Notes: generated from the sequence alone by a model not told the origin. DNA of 61,549 nucleotides from an uncultured Pseudomonadota bacterium (GCA_903909415.1 CAIVVS010000168.1:1-61549), one strand, 5' to 3'. Shown: positions 35,684 through 49,763, counted from the first letter of the stretch. Numbers and translations are program-made.

Positions 35684-36657
35684 CCGGCGCGCAGCGCGGG
35701 CTCCGCCAGCACGCGGTCGCGCGCGGCACGCAGTTCCCGCGCCAGCCGCGCGACGATTTCCGCCGCCGGCACCACGTCATCGATCAGGCCCACGCCCTGG
35801 CCGGCGCTCCAGATGTCCTTCCAGGCCTTGGGCGTGTCGTCCCCCTTGCGCGCGTAGTCCATCGAATTCGCCTTGGCCGGGAGGTTGTCCGGGTCGAGGC
35901 CCGCTGCCTTCACCGACGGGCGCAGGTAGTTCGCGTGCACGCCCGAGAAGTGGTCGGTGTAGACCACGTCCGCGGCCCGGGAGTCGACCAGCATCTGCTT
36001 GTAGCCGTCAGGGGCCATGGACTCGGTCGCGGCAATGAAGCGCGTGCCGATGTAGCCCAGGTCGCAGCCGGTGGCCAGCGCCGCGAGCAGCGCATCGCCG
36101 GTGCCGATCGCCCCCGACAGCGCCAGCGGCCCGTCGAACATCCGGCGCACCTCGCCCGCCAGCGCGAACGGCGACATCGTCCCGGCGTGGCCGCCGGCGC
36201 CGGCACAGACCAGGATCAGGCCGTCCACGCCGGCTTCCAGCGCCTTTTGCGCGTGGCGCAGGTTGATCACGTCGTGCAGCACGATGCCGCCCCAGGCATG
36301 CACCCGCGCCACCACGTCGTTCGGCGGGCGCAGCGAGGTGATGATGATGGGCACGCGATGGCGCTCGCAGACCGCGATGTCCTCCATCAGCCGCGTGTTC
36401 GACTGGTGCACGATCTGGTTCACCGCATACGGCGCCGAGGGCGCGTCCGGGTGCGCGGCGTCATGCGCGGCGAGCTCGGCCTGGATGCGGGTGAGCCAGC
36501 CGTCCAGTTCCGGCTGCGGCCGCGCGTTCAGCGCGGGAAACGAGCCGACGATGCCCGCCTTGCACTGGGCGATCACCAGGTCGGGTCCGGAGACCAGGAA
36601 CATCGGCGCGCCGATCACCGGCAGGCGCAGTCGTTGCAGCAGGGCGGGCAGGGCCAT
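35680..36657 (-). CDS. Nitronate monooxygenase family FMN protein
   Basis: A 325-residue TIM-barrel FMN enzyme. N-terminal LPVIGAPMFLVSGPDLVIAQCKAGIVGSFPALNARP is typical of nitronate monooxygenase / 2-nitropropane dioxygenase. GAGGHAGTMSPFALAGEVRR is the FMN phosphate-binding segment. Oxidises alkyl nitronates such as propionate-3-nitronate. The ATG at 36655-36657 is preferred over an in-frame Met six codons upstream because of the GAAGGAAG ribosome site. It converges with the 4TMS gene with four shared bases. Confidence 0.92.
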   Translation of the reverse strand: MALPALLQRLRLPVIGAPMFLVSGPDLVIAQCKAGIVGSFPALNARPQPELDGWLTRIQAELAAHDAAHPDAPSAPYAVNQIVHQSNTRLMEDIAVCERHRVPIIITSLRPPNDVVARVHAWGGIVLHDVINLRHAQKALEAGVDGLILVCAGAGGHAGTMSPFALAGEVRRMFDGPLALSGAIGTGDALLAALATGCDLGYIGTRFIAATESMAPDGYKQMLVDSRAADVVYTDHFSGVHANYLRPSVKAAGLDPDNLPAKANSMDYARKGDDTPKAWKDIWSAGQGVGLIDDVVPAAEIVARLARELRAARDRVLAEPALRAG

Positions 36658-36667
36658 GGTTCTTCCT

Positions 36668-38140
36668 TCAGGCAAGGACGATGTCGAATTGTTCCTGGCA
36701 GTAGCTGGTCTCGACCTGCAGCGCGACGGGCTTGCCGATGAAGTCCGACAGCATCGCCAGCGACGCGGATTCCTCTTCCAGGAACAGGTCCACCACCTCC
36801 TGCGAGGCGAGGATGCGGTACTCGCGCGCGTTGAACTGGCGCGACTCGCGCAGCAGCTCGCGCAGCACCTCGTAGCACACGGTGCGCGCGGTCTTGAGCG
36901 TGCCCCGCCCGCCGCAGGTCGGGCAGTCCTCGCACAGCACGTGCTCGAGCGACTCGCGCGTGCGCTTGCGGGTCATCTCCACCAGGCCGAGCGCCGAGAA
37001 GCCGCTCACCGTCATGCGCGTGCGGTCGCGGGCCAGCGCCCGGTTGAACTCGGTGAGGACAGCGGTGCGGTGGTCCTCCGAGTCCATGTCGATGAAGTCG
37101 ACGATGATGATGCCGCCCAGGTTGCGCAGGCGCAGCTGGCGCGCGATCACCTGCGCGGCCTCGAGGTTGGTCTTGAAGATGGTCTCGTCGAAGTTGCGCA
37201 CGCCCACGAAGCCGCCGGTGTTCACGTCGACGGTGGTCATCGCCTCGGTCTGGTCCATGATCAGGTAGCCGCCGGACTTGAGGTCCACGCGGCGCGCCAG
37301 CGCCTTCCTGATCTCTTCCTCGACGTTGTGCAGGTCGAACAGCGGCCGCTCGCCGGTGTAGTGCTCGATGCGCGCGGCGACGTTGGGCGTGTACTGCGTG
37401 GCGAAGGCCTGCAGGCGCGTGAAATTCTCGCGCGAGTCGATCACGATGCGCCGCGTGTCTCCGGTGGCCAGGTCGCGCAGCGTGCGCTGCGCGAGGGACA
37501 GGTCCTCGAACAGCAGCGACGGCGGCGAGGTGGCGTAGGCACGGGTGCGGATGTCCTGCCAGAGCTTGCGCAGGTAGCCCACGTCGTTCGCCAGCTCCGC
37601 GTCGGTCGCGGCTTCGGCCTGGGTGCGGATGATGAAGCCGCCCTTCTCCTCGGCCGGCAGCAGCTGCACCAGCCGGTCCTTCAACTGCTCGCGCTCGGTC
37701 TCGTCCTCGATGCGCTGCGAGATGCCGATGTGCGAGTCCTGCGGCAGGTGCACCAGCAGCCGGCCGGCGATCGACACCTGCGTGGACAGGCGCGCGCCCT
37801 TGGTGCCGATCGGGTCCTTGATCACCTGCACCAGCAGCGACTGCCCCTCGGAGAGCACCTCCTCGATCGGGCGCGCCTCGGCGCCCGCCATCTGGCCGGC
37901 GCGGCGCTGCTCCCAGATGTCGGCCACGTGCAGGAAGGCCGAGCGCTCCAGGCCGATGTCGATGAACGCCGACTGCATGCCCGGCAGCACGCGCGCCACC
38001 TTGCCGACGTAGATGTTGCCCACCAGGCCGCGGTTGTGGGTGCGCTCCACGTGCAGCTCCTGCGCCACGCCGTTCTGCATCACCGCCACCCGTGTCTCGT
38101 AGGGCGTGCAGTTGACCAGGATGTCCTCGACCAGGCCCAT
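36668..38140 (-). CDS. rng: Ribonuclease G
   Basis: A 490-residue RNase E/G family endonuclease acting in 5S/16S rRNA maturation and mRNA decay. The S1 domain (NIYVGKVARVLPGMQSAFIDIGLERSAFLHVADI) is followed by the 5'-sensor/RNase H-like region (about 120-270) and the DNase I-like catalytic domain with VDVNTGGFVG. A CPTCGGRG near residue 415 is the zinc-link motif. It lacks the long C-terminal scaffold of RNase E. The start overlaps the maf stop by one base (TGATG), and the operon maf-rng is standard. Confidence 0.95.
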   Translation of the reverse strand: MGLVEDILVNCTPYETRVAVMQNGVAQELHVERTHNRGLVGNIYVGKVARVLPGMQSAFIDIGLERSAFLHVADIWEQRRAGQMAGAEARPIEEVLSEGQSLLVQVIKDPIGTKGARLSTQVSIAGRLLVHLPQDSHIGISQRIEDETEREQLKDRLVQLLPAEEKGGFIIRTQAEAATDAELANDVGYLRKLWQDIRTRAYATSPPSLLFEDLSLAQRTLRDLATGDTRRIVIDSRENFTRLQAFATQYTPNVAARIEHYTGERPLFDLHNVEEEIRKALARRVDLKSGGYLIMDQTEAMTTVDVNTGGFVGVRNFDETIFKTNLEAAQVIARQLRLRNLGGIIIVDFIDMDSEDHRTAVLTEFNRALARDRTRMTVSGFSALGLVEMTRKRTRESLEHVLCEDCPTCGGRGTLKTARTVCYEVLRELLRESRQFNAREYRILASQEVVDLFLEEESASLAMLSDFIGKPVALQVETSYCQEQFDIVLA

Positions 38141-38763
38141 CAGCGCTCTCCCCGGCCGACGCGGCTGATCAGCTCGGCGGTCTCGAACAGCGGCAGGCCC
38201 ATCACGCCGGTGTAGCTGCCGCGCAGCTCGGGCACGAAGGCCCCGGCCAGGCCCTGGATGCCGTAGGCGCCGGCCTTGCCCATGGGCTCGCCGGTGGCGA
38301 CATAGGCGGCGATCTCCTTCGGGTCCAGCTCGCGGAAGCGCACCGTGGTCTCGCTCACCGCCAGCTCGCCCTGGCCGCGCGACTGCAGCGCCACCGCGGT
38401 CAGCACGCGGTGCTCGCGCCCGGACAGGCGCGCCAGCATGCGCGCGGCGTGGTCGGCGTCGTCCGGCTTGCCGAGGATTTCCCCGTCGATGCACACCGTG
38501 GTGTCGGCCGACAGCACCGGCAGGGACGGCAGCTTGCGCTGCTGCAGCCGCTCCCAGCCGGCGTTGGCCTTGAGCAGGGTGACGCGGCGCACGTAGTCAT
38601 CCGGCGATTCGCCCGGCAGCGGCGACTCGTCGACGTCGGCGGCGCGGCCGCTTTGCTCGCGCAGCGGCAGCAGCTCGAAGCCCACGCCGATCTGGCGCAG
38701 CAGCTCGCGCCGGCGCGGACTGCGCGAGGCGAGGTAGAGGCGGAATCCGCTGGGCAGGCTCAT
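38140..38763 (-). CDS. maf: Maf-family nucleotide pyrophosphatase
   Basis: A 207-residue Maf/YhdE-type house-cleaning pyrophosphatase that hydrolyses modified or canonical pyrimidine dNTPs. It begins LYLASRSPRRRELLRQIGV, with catalytic acidic LSADTTVCIDGEILGKP and AGAYGIQGLAGAFV, a pattern typical of the YhdE (dTTP/UTP) subfamily rather than YceF. It is the first gene before rng. Confidence 0.92.
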   Translation of the reverse strand: MSLPSGFRLYLASRSPRRRELLRQIGVGFELLPLREQSGRAADVDESPLPGESPDDYVRRVTLLKANAGWERLQQRKLPSLPVLSADTTVCIDGEILGKPDDADHAARMLARLSGREHRVLTAVALQSRGQGELAVSETTVRFRELDPKEIAAYVATGEPMGKAGAYGIQGLAGAFVPELRGSYTGVMGLPLFETAELISRVGRGER

Positions 38764-38764
38764 T

Positions 38765-38800
38765 GAGTAAATTTATTAATAAAATCAGCCACTTAAGTCA
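38765..38800 (-). promoter_or_regulatory. A/T-rich promoter region upstream of maf-rng
   Basis: A distinctly A/T-rich patch in otherwise GC-rich DNA, including the perfect palindrome TTTATTAATAAA (38772-38783). On the minus strand ATGACT stands 17 bases before TAATAA. It directly precedes the maf ATG, so it is a likely promoter, possibly with little or no leader. Confidence 0.35.
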
Positions 38801-38856
38801 TTTTCGGTGTGTTTTGGCAAGCCTGTTCGATCCGCCGCCGCGATCCGTCGCCGCAG

Positions 38857-39327
38857 TCATTCCCGATGGTAAGGATGCCCTTCATTCACCGTATGCGCGC
38901 GGTACAGCGCCTCGGCCAGCATCACCCTCGCCAGCGCGTGCGGCAGGGTCAGGCGTGACAGCGAGATGCTGCCCTCCGCCCGCGCCCGGACCGCGTCCGA
39001 CAGGCCGTCCGGCCCGCCGATCGCGAAGGCGGTGTCGCGCCCGTCCTGCTGCGCCAGCGCCACCCAGGCCGCAAGCGACTTGGTGTCCTGCTGCTTGCCG
39101 TGTTCGTCCATCGCCACCAGACGCGCCCGCGGCGGCAGCGCGCGCAGTATGCGCTCACCCTCGGCCTGCATCATCTGCGCTGCGGTCTTGCCCGAGGTGC
39201 GCGGCTCGGCGCGGATCTCGTGCAGTTCCATGGCGAGCTGGCGCGGCATGCGCTTGGCGTACTCGGCGAAGGCCTCGTTGGCCCAGCCGGGCAGGCGCGT
39301 GCCCACCGACAGGATCAGGAACTTCAC
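38857..39327 (-). CDS. rlmH: 23S rRNA pseudouridine-1915 N3-methyltransferase RlmH
   Basis: A 156-residue SPOUT methyltransferase modifying helix 69 of 23S rRNA. KFLILSVGTRLPGWANEAFAEYAKRMP is the canonical start, and IGGPDGLSDAVR and LTLPHALARVMLAEALYRAHTVNEGHPYHRE carry the trefoil-knot SAM site. The start must be GTG (39325-39327), since in-frame Met codons upstream would add a 78-residue Arg/Pro-rich non-homologous leader. Confidence 0.96.
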   Translation of the reverse strand: MKFLILSVGTRLPGWANEAFAEYAKRMPRQLAMELHEIRAEPRTSGKTAAQMMQAEGERILRALPPRARLVAMDEHGKQQDTKSLAAWVALAQQDGRDTAFAIGGPDGLSDAVRARAEGSISLSRLTLPHALARVMLAEALYRAHTVNEGHPYHRE

Positions 39328-39370
39328 CGCCGATCGCCTGCGCCGGCGGCCAGCATGCGACGGACCCGGG

Positions 39371-39925
39371 TCAGCCCGCGCGCCGCTTGGCGGCCTTCTT
39401 GGCAGGGCGCTTGGCGGCTCCCTTGGCGGGCGACTTGCGTGCGGCCTTCTTGGCCGCGGATTTGGCGGCGCTTCTCGCGGAGGAGCGCGCCACCGACTTC
39501 GCCGTCGGCATGCCCGCGTGATCCGATTCGTCCTTGGCCGCCTTGGCGCGCGCCTTGGCAATGGCTTCGCCCGGGCCAGGTGTGCGGGTCACGCGCGCCT
39601 TCTTGGCGCCCCAGAGTTCCTCCAGGTTGTAGTGCATGCGCATCGCCGGCTGCATGATGTGGATCACCATGTCGCCCAGGTCGATCAGCACCCAGTCGCC
39701 CGGGTCCTCGCCCTCGACGCCGTACACCTTGGCACCGGCGGACTTCACCTTTTCGCGCAGGTTGTTCGCCAGCGCGCGGCCCTGGCGGGCGGATTCGGCG
39801 GTGGCGAGGATGACGCGGTCGAACATCGCGGTCTGCTCGCGGACGTCGAACACTTCGATGTCGCGCGCCTTGATGTCTTCCAGCGCGTCGACGCAGATTC
39901 TCTGCAACTTCGGGATATCGATCAA
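39371..39925 (-). CDS. rsfS: Ribosome silencing factor RsfS with basic C-terminal tail
   Basis: A 184-residue protein. Residues 1-115 are RsfS: LQRICVDALEDIKARDIEVFDVR and the GDWVLIDLGDMVIHIMQPAMRMHYNLEELWG core, which binds L14 and blocks subunit joining in stationary phase. Residues from about 116 form a Lys/Ala-rich tail (repeats of SAAKSAAKK and KRPAKKAAKR), resembling histone H1 tails and not found in the 105-residue E. coli protein. The start is TTG (39923-39925), after GAAGAA. It lies between nadD and rlmH as usual. Confidence 0.93.
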   Translation of the reverse strand: MIDIPKLQRICVDALEDIKARDIEVFDVREQTAMFDRVILATAESARQGRALANNLREKVKSAGAKVYGVEGEDPGDWVLIDLGDMVIHIMQPAMRMHYNLEELWGAKKARVTRTPGPGEAIAKARAKAAKDESDHAGMPTAKSVARSSARSAAKSAAKKAARKSPAKGAAKRPAKKAAKRRAG

Positions 39926-39934
39926 CGGGTTCTT

Positions 39935-40591
39935 CTATTCGTAGAGTTGCTTCGAGTGAATATAGTCGAGAACGGCAGGGGGCAGCAAATCGCCCACAGG
40001 CTGCCTGGCTGCGATGCGGGCGCGGACCAGGCTCGCCGATACCGCCATCGGCGGCATCGCAAAGCGCGCGATCGCGCCCCCGGGGCGCGTGGCCATCGCG
40101 GAAGCATGCGCCTGGCGCGCGTCCAGTTCGGCCGCGACTTCCGCCGGCATGCGTGCGGCATCCTCCCCGGCGCGCTCCGCGACGCCGAAATGCGCCAGCG
40201 CGAACAGGTCCCTCCAGTCGCGCCAGGTGGACAGCCCGATCAGCTGGTCCATGCCGATCAGCACCACCAGCGGCCGGCGCTCGCCCAGCTCCGCGCGCAG
40301 CCGGCGCAGCGTGTTGATCGTGTAGGTCGGCTCGGGCGCGAGCGCGTCGGCGGTGTCCAGCACGTAGCGCGGTTCACCGGCGATCGCCAGCTCCAGCATG
40401 CGCAGCCGGTTGGCCACCGGCGCGCCGGGCGTGCCGCGGTGGCCGGGTTGCCCGGAGGGGATCCAGCGCACCGATTCCAGCGCCAGGCCGGACAGCGCCG
40501 CGCCGGCCAGCGCCAGGTGCGCGCGGTGCACCGGATCGAAGGTGCCGCCGAACAGGCCCAGGACGCCGTTGGATGTGTGGGCAGCCTGCAT
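39935..40591 (-). CDS. nadD: Nicotinate-nucleotide adenylyltransferase
   Basis: A 218-residue enzyme converting NaMN and ATP to deamido-NAD. The nucleotidyltransferase motif [19 protein letters not shown] is complete, followed by [10 protein letters not shown] and the late [10 protein letters not shown] (the ISSTxIR-like element). The gene ends 9 bases before rsfS. The start is ATG at 40589-40591; the gene is divergent from proA across 118 bases. Confidence 0.95.
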   Translation of the reverse strand: MQAAHTSNGVLGLFGGTFDPVHRAHLALAGAALSGLALESVRWIPSGQPGHRGTPGAPVANRLRMLELAIAGEPRYVLDTADALAPEPTYTINTLRRLRAELGERRPLVVLIGMDQLIGLSTWRDWRDLFALAHFGVAERAGEDAARMPAEVAAELDARQAHASAMATRPGGAIARFAMPPMAVSASLVRARIAARQPVGDLLPPAVLDYIHSKQLYE

Positions 40592-40696
40592 GCGGCGAGG
40601 TTACCCCATCGCCTGCGGGTTTCATCGGTCCGCGATGCCGGCCCGCCCCCGGTTGGCCGCCCTGATCCGCATTCGCAGCCGATCCCGGGCACAGCG

Positions 40697-40710
40697 TAAA
40701 ATCGGGCCCA
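40697..40710 (+). promoter_or_regulatory. Candidate -10 box that would give a leaderless proA transcript
   Basis: TAAAAT (40697-40702) is followed by CGGGCCC and the ATG at 40710. The layout matches that before the AmpG-like gene (TAGAAT, CGGGAC, ATG). No Shine-Dalgarno precedes the ATG. No strong -35 is visible 17 bases upstream. Confidence 0.45.
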
Positions 40711-41978
40711 TGAACGCACCCGTGGACATCCAGGCCTACATGCAGGACGTGGGGCGCCGCGCGCGCGCCGCGTCGCGCGTGCTGGCGCGCGCCGACACCG
40801 CCACCAAGAATCGCGCGCTGTCCGCGATGGCGGCGGCCATGCGCCGCGACGCCGCCCGGCTGTCCGCGGAGAACGCGATCGACCTGGAGGCCGCGCGTGC
40901 CGCCGGCAAGGACGCCGCCTTCATCGACCGCCTGACGCTGGACGCCAAGGCGATCGAGGCCATGGCCGAGGGCGTGGACCAGGTGGCGCGCCTGGCCGAC
41001 CCGGTGGGCGAGATCACCGAGCGGCGCCGCCAGCCCAGCGGCATCGAGGTGGCGCGCATGCGCGTCCCCCTGGGCGTGGTCGGCATCATTTACGAATCGC
41101 GTCCCGACGTGACCGCGGACGCGGCGGCGCTGTGCCTGAAGTCGGGCAACGCGACCATCCTGCGCGGCGGCTCCGAGTCGGTGCGCTCCAACCTCGCGAT
41201 CGCCGCGTGCGTGCACGAGGGCCTGCGCGCCGCCGGCCTGCCCGAGGACGCGGTGCAGGTGGTGGCCACGCCCGACCGCGCGGCGGTCGGCGCGCTGCTC
41301 ACCATGAACCAGTACGTGGACATCATCGTGCCGCGCGGCGGCAAGTCGCTGATCGAGCGCATCATGGCCGAGTCGCGCATCCCGATGATCAAGCACCTGG
41401 ACGGCGTGTGCCACGTCTACGTGGATGATGCCGCGGACCTCGACAAGGCGGTGCGCATCGCCGACAACGCCAAGACCCAGCGCTACGGCACCTGCAACAC
41501 CATGGAGACGCTGCTGGTGCACGAGAAGGTCGCGCCCGCGCTGCTGCCGCGGCTGGCCGCGATCTACGCCGGCAAGGGCGTAGAGCTGCGTGGCGACGAG
41601 GCCGCGCGCGCGCTGGTGGCGCAGATGAAGCCCGCCACCGAGGACGACTGGTACGCGGAGTACCTCGCGCCCATCCTGGCGGTGCGCGTGGTGCCGGGGC
41701 TGGACGAGGCGATGGCCCACATCGCGCGCTACGGCTCGCAGCATACCGACGCCATCGTCACCGAGGATGCCACGCGCGCCGAGCGTTTCCTGCGCGAAGT
41801 CGACTCCAGCTCGGTGATGGTCAATGCCTCGACGCGCTTTGCCGACGGCTTCGAGTACGGCCTGGGTGCGGAGATCGGCATCTCCACCGACAAGCTGCAC
41901 GCCCGCGGCCCGGTCGGGCTGGAGGGACTGACCTCGCAGAAGTTCGTGGTCTATGGCCACGGCGAGGTGCGCGGCTAG
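40710..41978 (+). CDS. proA: Glutamate-5-semialdehyde dehydrogenase
   Basis: A 422-residue enzyme reducing gamma-glutamyl phosphate in proline synthesis. [38 protein letters not shown] is diagnostic, the catalytic Cys is C262 in [13 protein letters not shown], and the C-terminal [20 protein letters not shown] is intact. The gene is not next to proB in this window. It has no ribosome site, consistent with a leaderless mRNA. Confidence 0.97.
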   Translation: MNAPVDIQAYMQDVGRRARAASRVLARADTATKNRALSAMAAAMRRDAARLSAENAIDLEAARAAGKDAAFIDRLTLDAKAIEAMAEGVDQVARLADPVGEITERRRQPSGIEVARMRVPLGVVGIIYESRPDVTADAAALCLKSGNATILRGGSESVRSNLAIAACVHEGLRAAGLPEDAVQVVATPDRAAVGALLTMNQYVDIIVPRGGKSLIERIMAESRIPMIKHLDGVCHVYVDDAADLDKAVRIADNAKTQRYGTCNTMETLLVHEKVAPALLPRLAAIYAGKGVELRGDEAARALVAQMKPATEDDWYAEYLAPILAVRVVPGLDEAMAHIARYGSQHTDAIVTEDATRAERFLREVDSSSVMVNASTRFADGFEYGLGAEIGISTDKLHARGPVGLEGLTSQKFVVYGHGEVRG

Positions 41979-42036
41979 CCGTGGCCATGGGCGGCGCTGC
42001 CGCCGTCGCCGCAGCCAGTTGCGCCGGGACGCCTCG

Positions 42037-43092
42037 CTAGGCGCGCGGCTGCTGACGCGACCCTGGACCGCCTCGCGGTGCGGGCGCCTCACCCAGTCGC
42101 AGTCCCAGCAGTGTCAGTTCATCCCAGATGTCGCCGTCGCCCACGCCCTTGGCGACGCGGTCGCAGCGCGCGGCGTGCGCCAGGGTCGCGGCCAGTGCCG
42201 CCGGCGTGAGCCGCTTGGCGGCGCGCGCCACCAGCGCCTGGTGCGCGTCGCCCCAGATGCGGTTCTCGCGGTACAGCTCCTGCAGCGAGCGGCCCATGCC
42301 CAGCCCCTGCTGCACGCGCAGCACCGAGCGGATCTCCTCGGCCATGATCCAGACGATGCGCGGCGCGGCCTCGCCCTCGGCGCGCAGGCCGTCGAGCATG
42401 CGCGACAGGCGCGCCGGGTCGCTCCCCAGCATCGCCTCGGGCAGCTTGGTCGCGTCGTAGCGCGCCACGTTCAGCACCGCGGCGCGCACCGCGTCGAAGT
42501 CGAGCTCGCCCTCGGGCAGCAGCAGGCCGAGCTTGCGGATCTCCTGGTGTGCGGCGAGCAGGTTGCCCTCGACGCTGTCGGCCAGGAACGCCAGCGTGTC
42601 GCGGCCGGCCTTCTGTTTCTGCCGAGCCAGGCGCGCGGCGATCCACTCCGGCAGGCGCGCGCGCTCCACCGGGTAGACCTCGACCATGGTCGCGTGGCGC
42701 GACAGCGCGGCGAACCACGCCGCGGCCTGGTCGCGCTTGCCCATGCGGGGGATGCTGACCATCAGCAGCACGTCGTCCGGCGGGCGCTCGCACCAGGCCT
42801 GGATCGCCGCGGCGCCGTCGGTGCCGGGCTTGCCGGTGGGAATGCGCAGCTCGACGATCTTCCTGTCGCCGAACAGCGACATCGCGGCGCCGGCTGCGAT
42901 GAACTCGCCCCACTTGAAGTAGCGCTCGACCGTCATCACCTCGCGCTCGGCGTATCCCCTGGCGCGCGCCGCGGCGCGGATCGCGTCGGCGGACTCGATC
43001 GACAGCAGCGGCTCGTCGCCGTGGATCAGGTAGGCCGCGGCCAGGCCCTTGGCCAGGTGGGCGTCGAGCTGCTCCGGGCGGATCGAGGGCAC
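42037..43092 (-). CDS. holA: DNA polymerase III delta subunit
   Basis: A 351-residue AAA+-like clamp-loader subunit that opens the beta clamp. It begins MPSIRPEQLDAHLAKGLAAAYLIHGDEPLLSIESADAIRAAARARGY, characteristic of HolA, and lacks a P-loop, as expected. The start is GTG (43090-43092). It is third in leuS-lptE-holA, the usual proteobacterial order, 48 bases after lptE. Confidence 0.95.
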   Translation of the reverse strand: MPSIRPEQLDAHLAKGLAAAYLIHGDEPLLSIESADAIRAAARARGYAEREVMTVERYFKWGEFIAAGAAMSLFGDRKIVELRIPTGKPGTDGAAAIQAWCERPPDDVLLMVSIPRMGKRDQAAAWFAALSRHATMVEVYPVERARLPEWIAARLARQKQKAGRDTLAFLADSVEGNLLAAHQEIRKLGLLLPEGELDFDAVRAAVLNVARYDATKLPEAMLGSDPARLSRMLDGLRAEGEAAPRIVWIMAEEIRSVLRVQQGLGMGRSLQELYRENRIWGDAHQALVARAAKRLTPAALAATLAHAARCDRVAKGVGDGDIWDELTLLGLRLGEAPAPRGGPGSRQQPRA

Positions 43093-43140
43093 GGTGCGGC
43101 CTGTTCGCGCCGCGCTAGCGCGGCTGCGCGGCGCGCGCGG

Positions 43141-43653
43141 TCATTGCGGCTCGCCGGGACGCGCAGCGGCCATGCGCCGCAGGAGTTGCTGCACCATGTC
43201 GGACTGCATTTCGCGGTACAGCAGCACTTCCTCGGATTCCTTGGCCAGCACCTGGGTATCGTTGAACGAGATGTCGCGCGTGAGCAGCAGCTCGGTACGC
43301 GGGATCATGTTCTGGCCCTTGTCGTCGTACAGCCGGTAGCCGATGCGGTAACGCAGGCGGAACTCGCGCACCCGGCCCTGGCTGTTGAGCGACAGGATGG
43401 TCTTGTCGCGGTACTCGTCGTAGATCTCCAGCGTCGCCGCAGCCCTGGCGGGCGGCTCGACCAGCTTGGTGTTGCTGCCGCCGGCGACGTTGCGCTTGAG
43501 CTCGATGGCCAGCGCCGAGGGCGAGGGCACCGACAGCGTCTCGAACGGGAACGTGGTGGTGCCGCGCAGCTGGAAGCCGCAGCCGGACAGCGCCAGCGCC
43601 GCCACGGCCATGGCTGCCGCCTGCAGGATGCGCGGGAACAGGGTGCGGAACAT
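43141..43653 (-). CDS. lptE: LPS-assembly lipoprotein LptE
   Basis: A 170-residue outer-membrane lipoprotein plug for the LptD barrel in LPS export. Signal peptide and lipobox LSGC (Cys25) precede GFQLRGTTTFPFETLSVPSPSALAIELKRNVAG, the LptE start. The C-terminal half (EFRLRYRIGYRLYDDKG, LLLTRDISFNDTQVLAKESEEVLLYREMQSDMVQQLLRRM) is diagnostic. It begins five bases after the leuS stop on the same strand. Confidence 0.96.
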   Translation of the reverse strand: MFRTLFPRILQAAAMAVAALALSGCGFQLRGTTTFPFETLSVPSPSALAIELKRNVAGGSNTKLVEPPARAAATLEIYDEYRDKTILSLNSQGRVREFRLRYRIGYRLYDDKGQNMIPRTELLLTRDISFNDTQVLAKESEEVLLYREMQSDMVQQLLRRMAAARPGEPQ

Positions 43654-43658
43654 GCGTT

Positions 43659-48672
<5,014 letters not shown>

Positions 48673-48718
48673 TCAAGCCCGGACAACCGCGGGGCCCCGG
48701 GAAACACGGAGAACCAAA

Positions 48719-49711
48719 TTGGCAAAACTCGAGATCAGCCTGTCCTGCTGCGACTACGACCGCACGCGGGCCATCATCGACGGCAGGGTGCAGGTGGAGG
48801 GCTGCGAGGTCCGCGCCACCGCGCTGGAGCCCGAAGAGGCGTTCCACCGCGCCTTCAAGTTCCAGGAATTCGACGTCTCGGAACTGTCGCTGTCGTCCTA
48901 CACCATGCTGGTGTCGCGCGGTGACAACCCCTATGTCGCCATTCCCGCCTTCGTGTCGCGCCTGTTCCGGCACTCGGGCATCTACATCCGCACCGACCGC
49001 GGCATCAAGACGCCCGCGGACCTGAAGGGCAAGACCATCGGCCTGCCCGAGTACCAGATCACCGCCAACGTGTGGATACGCGGCGTGCTGCAGGACGAGT
49101 ACGGCGTGAAGCCCTCGGACGTGCACTGGCGCCAGGGCGGACAGGAAGAGCCGGGCCGCGAGGAGCGCGCCCCGCTGAAGCTGCCCAAGGAAATCGACCT
49201 GCAGCGCATCCCGCACGACCGTTCCGTGTCGCAGATGCTGGAGTCGGGCGAACTCGACGGGATGATAGGCGCGCGCGCGCCGTCCTGTTTCACCCGCGGC
49301 GCGCCGAACGTGGCGCGCATGTTCCCGGACTTCCGCACGACGGAAGAGGACTATTTCCGCCGCACGAAGATCTTCCCGATCATGCACGTCATCGGCATCC
49401 GCAAGACGCTGCTGGAACGCCACCCCTGGCTGGCGGTGAACCTGATGAAGGCCTTCATCAAGGCCAAGGAATTGGCCTGGTACGAACTGGGCCAGATCGG
49501 CCACCTGTTCAACAGCCTGCCCTGGGGCGTGAACGAGTTCAACGAGGCCAAGAAGCTGATGGGCGAGGACTACTGGAGCTACGGCCTGGAGCCCAACCGC
49601 CACGTACTGGACGCCTTCACCCGCTACCACTTCGAGCAGGGCATCTCGGCGCGGCGCGTGACGCCCGACGAGCTGTTCCATCCGGCCTCGCTGGACCTGT
49701 CCAAGGTCTGA
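48719..49711 (+). CDS. 4,5-dihydroxyphthalate decarboxylase-like / ABC substrate-binding-like protein
   Basis: A 330-residue protein with the periplasmic-binding-protein fold but no signal peptide, beginning AKLEISLSCCDYDRTRAIIDGRVQVEGCEV. Characteristic phrases are EFDVSELSLSSYTMLVSRGDNPYVAIPAFVSRLFRHSGIYIRTDRGI and GKTIGLPEYQITANVWIRGVLQDEYGV. They match the Pht5-like family annotated variously as 4,5-dihydroxyphthalate decarboxylase or ABC substrate-binding protein. The start is TTG (48719), with GGAGAA upstream. Cytosolic localisation would fit an enzyme rather than a transporter receptor. The exact substrate is unknown. Confidence 0.82.
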   Translation: MAKLEISLSCCDYDRTRAIIDGRVQVEGCEVRATALEPEEAFHRAFKFQEFDVSELSLSSYTMLVSRGDNPYVAIPAFVSRLFRHSGIYIRTDRGIKTPADLKGKTIGLPEYQITANVWIRGVLQDEYGVKPSDVHWRQGGQEEPGREERAPLKLPKEIDLQRIPHDRSVSQMLESGELDGMIGARAPSCFTRGAPNVARMFPDFRTTEEDYFRRTKIFPIMHVIGIRKTLLERHPWLAVNLMKAFIKAKELAWYELGQIGHLFNSLPWGVNEFNEAKKLMGEDYWSYGLEPNRHVLDAFTRYHFEQGISARRVTPDELFHPASLDLSKV

Positions 49712-49734
49712 TCGCCCGGAAGGCGGCACCAAGC

Positions 49735-49763
49735 AAAACGGCCCGGGATTCCGGGCCGATTTT
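49735..49763. terminator. Bidirectional intrinsic terminator between convergent genes
   Basis: CGGCCCGG (49739-49746) pairs with CCGGGCCG (49751-49758) around GATT, flanked by AAAA before and ATTTT after. It works on both strands and lies between the decarboxylase-like gene (stop 49711) and the class II aldolase-family gene (stop 49824). Confidence 0.85.

Noticed and set aside
36071..38215. A 714-codon plus-strand frame opposite nitronate monooxygenase and rng
   Set aside because: Shadow of the RNase G and NMO frames, composition typical of reverse codons.
38857..39561. Longer RlmH starting at an ATG at 39561
   Set aside because: The additional 78 residues are Arg/Pro-rich antisense shadow of rsfS. 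RlmH homology begins at the GTG at 39327.
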